Positions 25,201 to 37,200 of a DNA stretch of 64,000 nt are shown here, one piece after another (the stretch's first letter is position 1; every line of letters begins with the position of its first letter). The stretch lies in contig OX438748.1 of NCBI GenBank assembly GCA_949316235.1, positions 25,546,575 to 25,610,574 on the forward strand, in the 5' to 3' direction. Made by a program: the position numbers and the translations under genes. The notes below the pieces were generated by a model. The model was not told the DNA's origin and made no database searches. It was given only the letters and a program-made list of their open reading frames with translations. This DNA is from Oegoconia quadripuncta. Its lineage: Eukaryota; Arthropoda; Insecta; Lepidoptera; Autostichidae.

Positions 25201-28200
25201 AGCTGTAAACAATTTGGGTTTGGCTTTACTTCGGTGGCGTCAACGATATAATCGTTCACAAAAAATAGCGCAATACCATTTTTTACACCAGCTAAACTAA
25301 AGCTAAATCAAAACCAAGCACGTTCCGTTCGAAAGGTAAAAACTGTTGTAAAATAGCGCGATTAGTCCCCTATATACTCTCTACGTAGAGATAGCGTTAG
25401 GTTATACCTATAACCTAACGCTATTTTTGTTCCCTTTATGATAAAATCGCGGTAAAGGCAAAAGCAAGACGCAAGAGCGAACTTTTCAAACAATTTTCAC
25501 GTTACTCCAGTCTTTGACCCCTCTGCTGGAAAGACTCTTTGTGGCGCTTTTTCTTTGAGCGCTCCATGTGCGAGGCGGAAAAATAACGCTTTGTCTGTGG
25601 TTCGTTTACTTTTAAAAGGACTGGCAACTAGATTATGAAATGCATGTTTGAAATTGCTGGTATTTTAGACTTAGATAATATTTAAATAAAATGTAGATAC
25701 AAAATGTATGGTGAGAAAACATCAATTTGGCCCTAAACGCCTGATGGAAATACTACCGAAGTTTTTAAACATTTAAAACACTGAAAACCACATAACATAC
25801 GATTTTTGAAATATGAAACATGACGGTTGACATATCACATCAGATTGACGTAGCTAGTGATTGACCGTTGACATGTCCTAGCAGCTTGACGTAACTAGTG
25901 ATTGGCGGTTGACACGCCATATCAGATTGACGTAACTAGTGATTGACGGTTGCCATGTCACATCAGATTGACGTAACCAGTGATTGGCGGTTGTATCGTC
26001 ACATCAGATTGACGTAGCTAGTGATTGACGACTGACAATTTCAATGTGTATATTTTCACATTTCATGTTATAATAATATGTGTGTCGCTAAATGGGTCAA
26101 ATAAACGATTCTTATTTTTATTCTTATTATTGTTACACGTCACATCAGATTGGCGTAACTAGTGATTGACGACTGACACGTCACATCAGATTGATGTAAC
26201 CAGTGATTGACGATTGACGCGTCATATCAGATTGATGTAACTAGTGATTCACGGTTAACATATCACATCCGATTGACGTAACTAGTGATTGACGGTTGAC
26301 ATGTCATATCAGATTGACGTAACTAGTGATTGACGTGTGACACGTCTCATCAGATTGACGTAGCTAGTGATTTACGATTGACACGTCGCATCAGATTGAC
26401 ATAACTAGTGATTGACGGTTGACACGTCACATCAGATTGACGTAACTAGTGGTTGACGATTGACACGTCGCATCAGATTGACGTAACTAGTGATTGGCGG
26501 TTGTATCGTCACATCAGATGGACGTAGCTAGTGATTGACGACTGATACGTCACATCAGATTGACGTAACTAGTGGTTGACGATTGTCACGTCACATCAGA
26601 GTGACGTAACCAGTGATTGACGGTTGACATGTCACATAAGATTGATGTAACTTGTGATTGACGGTTGACATGTCACATCAGATTGACGTACAGAACTAGT
26701 GATTGACGGTTGACAATCGTAGCGGTACCATCAAATCCATTGATATTAGGTGGGTAACTACTTACTTTTGTTGTGTTTTATGAGGGTTTAGTCCGTCCGG
26801 TGGGGTCTCATTGGATAAATTAAGATTTCCTTTAAAATACAGAATAAATGAAGAAAATCGCCCTGACCTGCATTCGAGAAAAAAGCTAATTATAAATAAT
26901 ACCTAAATAACTTTGCTTGGGATTACTTTCCAGAATTCACGATTATAAAAAAGTGGCCGTTTTTATTACCTAATAATATGAAATTTTCAAAATCAGCCGA
27001 AATGTATTATTTATATTTTCACTTTTAGGTTACCGAGTGCAGGTCAGAGCAACTTTTTTGATTTAGGCTTTATTTAATAAATTAAAGAGATATTAATTTA
27101 ATCAGTGAGGCCGCCACTGGAAAGAATAAACCCATATTAAAATATGTATATCTAAATTTAAATAGCTACCTCAAACTAAAGGTATCGTCGTCACTATCAG
27201 TAGGTAGTTATATAAATTGAAACCTTACCCAAAAACCCCGACGGCAACAGCCGCTTCTCTCAAGGCTCGCTCCTGGTCCATATCGCGTAAGGTCTCCGGC
27301 CGTATGGTGGCTGTGTTTCTCGGCTGCCTCTCGTTCTGCACCGCTATAAACATATGAGAGATTTAGAGAATATAATTCACCTATCACGGAGACCTTAACA
27401 AAAAATTGGTGATATTTAAATGGACACCATGTACTTCTAATTCTAATGGATAGCGTCACTTCGTTAGTCAGCTCTGGATGTAACACCATTAAATAGCATT
27501 CACCTTACGCGGTGTGTACGCCATAGCATCCCGTACGATTGTATATTGATATACGTCATATAGATAAAAAGGTCGCCTTCGCCCGGGGCTTATGCGTCGC
27601 GTTCGCGCAGCATACATAACATAGGAATGCGCGGCGTATTCATCGCGTGTTTGCTACATACATGGTACGCAGATTGCGATATACTGACTACAACTAGATC
27701 CGCCCTTGAAAATTTATACATTCGTGTGGATGGACTGCAAATTGTAAGTAAATTAATACGATGAACGATCAGCTTAAGTCTAGCTGTTTTTAAGTCAATA
27801 ACAACTAGACATTCGATAGATTTTAACATAGATAAGAAAGAGCGTCGCGTTCGCCCGGGGTTTACGCGACGCATTCGCGTTGCATATATTATTTGTATTA
27901 GCGGCGTATGCATCGCGTCCGCGGTGCATCCATAGATTCATAACTAGATATATCAGTTGTTTAGTAGTTAATTTTCTAATTGGTTAATCGAATTTAAATC
28001 TAAATAAGTTTCTACCTCACCGTTTTCCCTTTTGCAACTCCTTTTTTGAATCAATTAGTTTTATATAAATAATCTCTAATTAAGCTTTTCTCAATTGAAA
28101 CACCGATCAGTTAATAATATTATTGCCTATGTAACAAATTGAAATCTATTGGCAAACCGTCTTAGTATGTACATTTCAAACCGTTCACGGAACCTCAAAA

Positions 28201-31200
28201 TATACGAACACAAAAAATAACAGCCAAACATAAACTTCTCATGTGCCATTTCCCGGATTGAATCTAAAATGTCACATACAGCGGCCCAGCTAGGGTTGAC
28301 AACTATCCGAAACTCCGGACCTAAGTACGGGAACGGGACGGGTCTCGGTTATGTGGTTTCATTTATAATAAGTATTTATTTACAAAAATGTATTTATGTA
28401 GTATATCAACCATCTGGTATCCACAACACAAGCCTATAGTTGCTTACCGTGGAACTAGATGGCGCTGTGTGTATGTCCAAGGATATTTAAATAAAATAAA
28501 TATTAAATAAATATTTCGGACACTTACACCAATCATCTAGTCCCAAATTAAGCAAAACTTGTACTAATGGATACTAGATAACGGATAAACATACATAAAT
28601 ATTTATATAAACATCCATGACTCGGGAATAAATGTTCATATTCGTCACACAAACATTTATCCCTCGCGGGATTCGAACCCGCATCCTTTGGTTTCGCTGA
28701 TAGGGTCACTATCCACTATACCAATCGGTCGTCAAATTTATTTATTTATTACGGGATATTTCATAAACTTACATTAAAATTGTTAAATACATGGGGCACC
28801 GATGAGTTACTATATATTTCTTATCCAGGGATAATGTTGTACATGCATACATACATAACGTCACCATCTTTATCCCAAAAGGAGTGATTAGAGATATCCC
28901 AAACGAAACCTTCGGGTGTTCAAAACATTAAAAGTTTAATGCTTGAAACAACTTCCATGTTTCACCTTTCGAACCATACAGAAATGCACACGTTATAGGG
29001 TGAGCCCATTGCCGTTGAAAGTGTGCAAATCTATTGATAGTTTTGGGTGTAAATTCCTATAGTCGTCTTTAACTACACCCACGGGAAGAAACAGATTGGT
29101 TGAATTCTTTTTACTTGCCGAAACCAGACGGAATCAAATCTAGTTAGACTTGATGAAAGTTCCATTTAAATTCTACCATTTCAATTCAATTCTACTACCA
29201 AATGTGTCACTCTCTGACTCAAAAGCATTACAACTAAAATAATACCTATCCTACAGAAGCCAGTCACTTTTCCGGGATTAAAAGGAGCCTATATGTTAAT
29301 AGAGGAACCAAATTTATACATACATACATTCAAGGATACATAAACATAAACACACAAACTGTCGCATTTATAATATTAGTTGGGATTGCTCAACTAAAGT
29401 ACGAATATAAATTAGCCAGGTTTCTCATTCTCAGTCTTAATTTTATTTTATGCACAACGGGTTGGTACTTGACCTCAATCACATCTGATGTTTAGTGAAG
29501 ATGAGGCCGAAGGTGGATGCGTACTGACCCGGAAACCCCAACACATTTGGAGGACTGGCTATCTTATCTCTGACAACCGGAACACAACAATGCTATTAAC
29601 TTTGCTGCTTGGCGGCAGATTTAGATAAGGTGGTGGTAGCTAGCCAGGCGGACATTTAAAATGCCGTACCACCAACCAAACCGAGTACTTTAACATGTAC
29701 CCCGTTGGGGATCGAACCCGCGACCCCCGAATCGTAAACCCAATGTTCTTTACATTTAGCCACGGAGGCGGTTCCACGGCATTTCGTTACGGTTGCAAAC
29801 GAGGAAATTTGTGTTAGCAACTCTGGCAACCCTAGCGCCCACCCACACGAGCTACAAAAGAGGAGGCTTCCATTTGATTTTATTGCATCCCCCGGCATCG
29901 AACCGCCATCATTTACTGGTTAACTCTGAGTAGACGTAGACTAGTTCGCGACATTGGATTCGTTTGTGTTAAGTTGGATATTTATCTTTTGTAATCAAAT
30001 AAAGGCATATCATAATTCATAACTCAAAAAAGAATAGAACCAACCCGTCTCTTCCAGTGGGTGTCGTAAAAGGCGACTAAGGGACATTCCGCCAAAAAAC
30101 ATCTTTAGGTAGACTGCACGTTTCAATGGTAATGGACTCACCTCCGTCACGTGAGTATTTCTGTCTTATCACAAACAGTCGGATCACTGCAATGATATCA
30201 ACATTGCTACTTGGGGTAGACTCAGATAAGATGGTAAGCCAGGCGGACATTTAAAAATGCCCACCACCAAACCGAATACTAAACATGTACTCAACTAAAT
30301 CGAACCAGCGATCTCTGTGTTGTAAAATTTGTGTTATTAACATTGAGCCACGAAGGCAGTTAAAAATAGAACTTATAGTCAAAAAATTTGGTAAGAAAAA
30401 ATCTAACCTAGGCATAGCATTCTCACTTCTAAGTAGGTACCAGTGATATGTAGGTAGGTATATACGAATAGTTATATGTTATCGTAAATCAAAATGGAGG
30501 GTGGCATGCCTTTACTTTAACAGTACGGACATAAAGATTTTATTGCTATGTTTTTCGCCTTCTACTCCTCTCTGCGAGGTTTTTATTGCAATCTACCAAC
30601 TAAAGTACGTATGTACCCTATACTATAAGTCCTATGTAATGTCTGTGTGTAGGTTTTGTAGTATTGTTATGTTTTCATTAGTGAATAAACTATTGTTCTT
30701 CTTCAGGTATAAATAGAAAAAAAATATTTTAACTTTCTTCCTTTTTACTCCTTGTATAATTTTAGATTTATTGGTGATGATGCCGATTAGACGACCGATT
30801 GGTGTAGTGGATTGGACCCTGTCTGCGAAACCAACGGTTGCGGGTTCGAATACCTCGAGGGGTAAATGTGTGTGTGATGAATATGAACATTTATTCCCGT
30901 GTCATGGATGTTCATATAAATATTTTATGTATGTTTATACGTTATCTAGTATCCATAGCACAAGCTTTGCTTAGTTTGGGACTAGATGATTGGTGTAAGT
31001 GTTCGAAATATTTATTTATTATTATTATTATTGTTATAGTAGGTAAGTTAATATAAACAATTAGTATGAAAGAGAAATACTACCTGTAGTTAGAGAGAGA
31101 TGTATTTATTTTTGTATATTTCAATATATTTGACCTATTTAGCGACACACACATACATGGTATAGATGTAAAAATAACCAATGAAGACTGTGAAATTGGC

Positions 31201-34200
31201 ACCGGAGATTAAAGTTATCGGTCGGCGTACCACAAAGTCCTCAACAACCGAACGAAGCGATCCCTTCACTTGTACACCATCACTAACGTTTGCTGCACAA
31301 TATTCTGCCATTGTTAAGCTTCAAAAGTCAGAATGCACAAATTATAAGAATTATAAAGAAAAATGCTACTTCACTCGCCGAGTTCCCGCCAAAAAGCCCT
31401 GTTTTCAATTCAATGATTGATTGAACGACAAATAATTAAGGCACAGATTAATAATGAGTTGAGTTGTCGCCCTGAAAACCCTTCACTCTACGAGTATGGT
31501 CTGAGGCAGCAAACCATATGTCATACGCTTCGGTCTAACGATAGATACGTTAACTATTACAAATTGTGAATACCCCATCCATCTCCAAACTGATTATCAA
31601 TCATCATGAATTTAGACCGTCAAGTCTAACTGAACCAGTTAAGCCACAGTTAAATCAAATTACCTATAAGCTATAACACACTCCAGTAACTGCTAACTAA
31701 CATATACACACACAGGCACTCGATACACAAATAGTTTCCCCCTCCCCACACCCCCAACTATAAATCAAATCGCCCCTCCCACATCCGGTCGCCATCTTTG
31801 AGGTCTCACTTCCGGTGTCGTCGGTTGGAACGAGATCGATGTATTGTATGTGGTGGAATTTGTGAGTAAGCGAGATAGTGGGTGGTTTATACGTTATGAT
31901 TTTTTGATTTAGGCTTCTTTTAGGTTTATTGGTTTAGTCTTAAACCACTGTCTACTTTTTATCTGTGGATTTAAACTGATCGAACAAAATAAAACTGGCT
32001 AAGTGCTAGTCGGTTCTCGCAATGAATGTTCCGTAGGATCTGGGATTCCGCAGTAAATTTAAAATTTAAATGTAATATTAATATTAATAGTGACGTTTTC
32101 AAGTGATAATTTTATCCTATGAAATAAAATATTTTGATTTGATTCGATTCTTACTGTAAGTTAAATAAAATAAATATTTTTGTACATAACCACAGCGCCA
32201 TCTATTTCTACACTAATCAATTAGGCATGTATTATGGATACCAGATGGTTAATATACTGTATTTTTTTTGTAAATTATATAAATGAAAAACATTCATAAC
32301 TCGGGTATGTACGTGTTCATCATACAAATATATGCCCCTAGCGGGATTCGAACCCGCAACCTTTTAGTATCGCAGTCACGGTTTCTAACTACTAGGCACT
32401 ACACGAAACAGATCGTCAACTTCACTGCAGTTACATTGAAAGTCATCTCAGGACCTTTATCCCAAATGGGGTGGACAGATATATCCCAAATATATTCGTT
32501 TGGGTGTTTCAAATATTAAAAATTTATGCTTTCATAAACCCCCGCGATTCACCTTTTGAAATATACAGAAATGCACACCTGACAGGGGGTGAGCCCATCG
32601 CCGTAGCTTACTGAGTCGCGTTTTACGACACACACGGGAAGAAAAGGATTGGTTTAATTCTTTTTACTTTTCAATTATTTAAGAGTTATTGTTTCAATTA
32701 ACTTAGACCAGAGTCAGTGGTTTCTATATGCCTCTATGCGTTTCCTCGTATGGCTTCTCTATGCCTTTCCTCGTACGTCTTCTCTATGCGTTTCCTCGTA
32801 TGTCATCTCTATGCGTTTCTTCGTATGTCTTCTCTATGCGTTTCCTCGTACGTCTTCTCTATGCGTTTCCTCGTACGTCTTCTCTATGCGTTTCCTCGTA
32901 CGTCTTCTCTATGCGTTTCCTCGTATGTCTTCTCTATGCATTTCCTCGTACGTCTTCTCTATGCGTTTCCTCGTATGTCTTCTCTATGCGTTTCCTCGTA
33001 TGACTTCTCTATGCGTTTCCTCGTATGTCTTCTCTATGCGTTTGCTCGTACGTCTTCTCTATGCGTTTCCTCGTATTTGTTCGGTAATATCTAACAGTAG
33101 ATTTTCTTACGTGACCTCCGACTATTAGTCTAAATCAATTAACTTATTACGTCTTATATTTGATTATTTTCATATTTGTCATTGCTTTTTTTACCTTTTT
33201 ATTTAGACATTTTTATATGCATTGTATGTATCGGTAGAGCAGAGTCGCGCATATAAAGATACTCGTTTAACATTTCAATAGTAATACCATATTAATTAGT
33301 AAAGTTTTGTTTTAAAAGTTTCAAAATAAATACCTACTAGACATGATGACGTGTCTTTTGTACAGTCAGCTGCAGCTAAAAGTATACCTTCATCTATTGC
33401 ATTATATCTTGCAAAGAAAATTACTCGTGCACTCGTGGCCTAGCCGCATTCGCAATTCATTTGCGGTTGGCGAAGTTAAGCAATGTCTGGCGCGATCAGT
33501 CCTTGGATGGGTGACCACCAGTGGCATTTTAATAAGAGTATTTCCATGCTTCGGAGGGCACGTTAAATAGTCGGTCCCAGTTGTTTTCAATTGAAGGCAG
33601 TCGTTAAACCAAGTCAGTGGACTAACAGAGGCGGCTTAAAAACACTGAATGTCAGATGGCCACTAATATGACAGAAATCCACAGGACCCCGTGGTGGATT
33701 ATGGACTGTGCCCCAATAGAGGAGATGTGTAAGGCTGCTGATGAAGAAAATCAAGCCGGTGCGTAATGCAGCTTGCATGAGTACTGTCAGGACATGAAAT
33801 TTTGATACCCATAGCTTCTTTTGCGTTGCACGATATTATTAACATAATAGATCTAGTGCGTTAGGGATATACTAGGTCCTTACCTATGAAATTGGCGTTT
33901 TGTATGAAGAATTTCATTAAGATTGTTTTCTCCATACAAACATTTTTGATTTTTTTTGGGAACGGCAAATCCAAATTTAGCTAAACTTTGTGTGTATTAT
34001 CGGATAACATTAAGTTAAGTATAGGCAATTAAAAGTAACCGCTTTATAAACGTTTCAGCGAATCTAAGAAATGATTATGGCAAGCACATGAAAAGAGCTC
34101 TGTTCTTTTTATTATGTGATTTAGCCCAGAAATAAAAACATATTTCATGTGAAACCTTGAAATTATATTGCATTTTCCAAATAAAAAACAAATTTGGTTA

Positions 34201-37200
34201 TAGCTTTGAAAATCGCAGGAAATGGGACATTATGATTAACGAAGAAAAACAACTTCAATTTCATAGGTAAAGATCCAATACTTTTAACTGCAGCTGACTG
34301 TACATACACATTCTATTCATACTAACTGATTCTGTTTTACATGGATAATATTTCCTGCAGCAGTAGAACATAAATGAACAGCATAAATGTTAACACTGTG
34401 TATATGTAAAAGGCGAGACCCCTGAACAATAGGATTTTCTAGTTCAGACATCAGTCTCCCCAAAAGCGTTTGTCTACAACTATAGTAAGGAACATAGCTA
34501 TAAGCCAGATCTACTAAATGAGGAGATGCTTTATGAGGAAAACGGAATAAACGAGTTATGGGGCATCATCACACACATCATTTATGGCATGTATACGCTT
34601 TTATAAGCTTATACCTACTGAGAAAAAATTTAAAGAAAAAGGTTATTCCAAAATTAGTGAACAAACACGCTTGGCTCCCAAAAATTATAAAATTGTATTA
34701 GATAGTAGTATACTTTTGATTTAAAAAAACAACATCAGTGTTGTTCAGGATCAGTCCTGTGGGTTTCTTACGCCGCTTCTTTGCCACTGATAATTTTCCT
34801 TTCCGAAGGGGAATTAGCTTGGACATAGGTACTGACTGACATATAAATGCAATAAGCCAAATGTATTGTATAAGTGTCGCTAAATGGATCAAATAAAGTT
34901 TTCTTATTCTTATTCTTATATTATTATTTCCAGTAGATTTAAATTATCATTCAAGAAATTATATCTTGTGTTACGTTGAAATAAACGTTTGACGTTTGAT
35001 TAAAACAAATTATTTCCATAGCATCTTTCAGGGCTATCTTAGCTTGCAATGTCCACCATTTTAATTATTATAGTTACATTGGAAAGAAAGCTAAAGCAAA
35101 GAAAACTAATACCTAATAAAAAATAAAAAACTATTCGTACATGGTCTGCCGCGGATCGAACCCCGACCTCTCATGAGGCCTCCGGCGGCTTAGCCACAGC
35201 GCCATCAGATATGAAAATTGAGAAAAGTCATAGGTTAAAATAATTTACTAATTTACATAACCCGTCTCTTCCCGTGGGGGTCGTAAAAGGCGACTAACTG
35301 ACTTTCCCCCAAAAAAACACATATTTACTTGCACATTTTAGCGGCGATAGGCTTACCATGTCACGTGTGCATTTCCGTATATTTCGTAACGTGCTCACGA
35401 TGGCAAATTCGATTGTCAAATTGGCTAACTGATGGGCATCGAATTCGTTTCTTAGGCCCGTATTAATAAGCCAATCTCAATACAAGTCTTGAGGCTGTAT
35501 CACCTGAGATGCGTCTTAAGAACTTGACGCTATCTCAAGCTCCGTGCTAATTTATAAACCAATCTTGAGGTCTACTCAGCAGAGATCACTTCTCAAGTAT
35601 TTGCCTCAGCGGCGAATGAATGATAGAGTCTTGAGTTTCGTTTATTAATACGCGCACCTCTCAAGTGAGTACTGCTTGAATGCACATGCTTTGTAGGTGT
35701 CACATTCGGTTTATTAATCAACACGTTTACTTGAGACCTGTTCTCAATCTTGAGAATGGTTTATTAATACGGGCCTTAAAGACATAACAGTATTTATTTT
35801 ACATTCTTCAGTCGAATTTTACATTCTTAAAATTTACTTTAGTATATCCAGCCAGAAAATGAGTGTTGACGCACACACAGATAGGTTCCTCTTTTACCTT
35901 TTGAACCTTAAAAATGATAATTTTAAAGCCTAATATTTCGAAACCGGATCTCTATATAAAAATAGGCGTTTAAGAGAACCAAATAGTTTTGAAAGCTCTA
36001 TTCAACGATACCGTACACGTATATTGAATTTTTTTTATAAATATATCATACATAACACTATAAGCCTTATAAAACATATTTATAAGGCTTATAGAGTTAA
36101 TATATATATATATTATTCTCATATTTTTTTTATTTTATTTTTCTCATATTTAACCGCCTCCGTGGCTCAATGTAAACAACATTGGGTTTACGATTCGGAG
36201 GTCGCGGGTTCGATCCCCAGCGGGGTACATGTTTAAGTACTCGGTTTGGTTGGTGGTAGGGCATTTTAAATGTCCGCCTGGCTATCTACCACCATCTTAT
36301 CTAAATCTGCCGCCAAGCAGCAATGTTAATAGCATTGTCGTGTTCCGGTTGTCAGAGATAAGATAGCCAGTCCCCCAAATGTGTCGGGGTTTCCGGGTCA
36401 GTACGCTTCCATCTTCGACCTCATCTTCACTTAACATCAGGTGTGATTGAGGTCAAGTACCAACCCGTTATGCATAAAAAAAAAAAATAAAAAAAATATT
36501 ATTTACAATAATTCAGCAATGTTGATATTTTTGATTTGTGTCGCTTACATATTGTGTACTTATGATTCTCCTCGGGTAATAGCTGAAAATCAGTGATTTG
36601 TTCAATGCACAATCTCATACACTAAGCGGTGACCCATTTGTCCTGCTGCAGCACACATACGCCTCAATAATTAGTTATTCATAGACATATTCTGTAGTTT
36701 GACTACGGAATCCTAAAAATAAATCATTAGAATAAACTTCTCTTAGCAGTCCTTTATTTTAAGAACAAATATAAAACATTTCATGAAAGCCAGAAAAAAT
36801 AAGGTGGCGCTCTATCATAGGGACGTGCCATAATTGAAAAATAAAATCAGATCAGGTGCAAGCCTCATCTGTTTCGACAGCCCTAAAACCATTCATTCAA
36901 AGATACACACAGAATTCGAGCCGTCTCCCTCTTACCCACGCAGTCCCTATCATCGCTCCTCTCCCTCTTAAACGACTTCTGTCAAACTGATTCGGCTTAA
37001 TGGTTATTGATCCCAACACACCATGGCATTTCAATTTAGACTGTTTGCTACACCGGTTTAAGTTCGAAATCGGTTGCAGATGTCACTGGAGATTTATGTT
37101 TGGACAGTGGAAAACCCCACTTTAAACCGTTTGCTTTTGAACTCATTCTTGTTTAAATTTCAACGTTAGAAATTTCGATTTTACTGTTGGGTTTTCATCC

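Noticed and set aside
25823..26716. CRISPR-like array
   Set aside because: Units are contiguous 41-bp repeats without unique spacers, in a eukaryotic intron.
31780..31835. Promoter of a nested gene (cacttccggtgtcg)
   Set aside because: No downstream coding frame on either strand; composition alone is not enough.
32717..33128. Repetitive protein gene with overlapping 91-130 residue frames
   Set aside because: All three plus frames are open over a 25-bp tandem repeat; no frame is favoured and no start context or neighbour supports a gene.
35146..35218. Functional tRNA gene
   Set aside because: A and B boxes are present, but the ends do not form an acceptor stem. More likely a SINE head.
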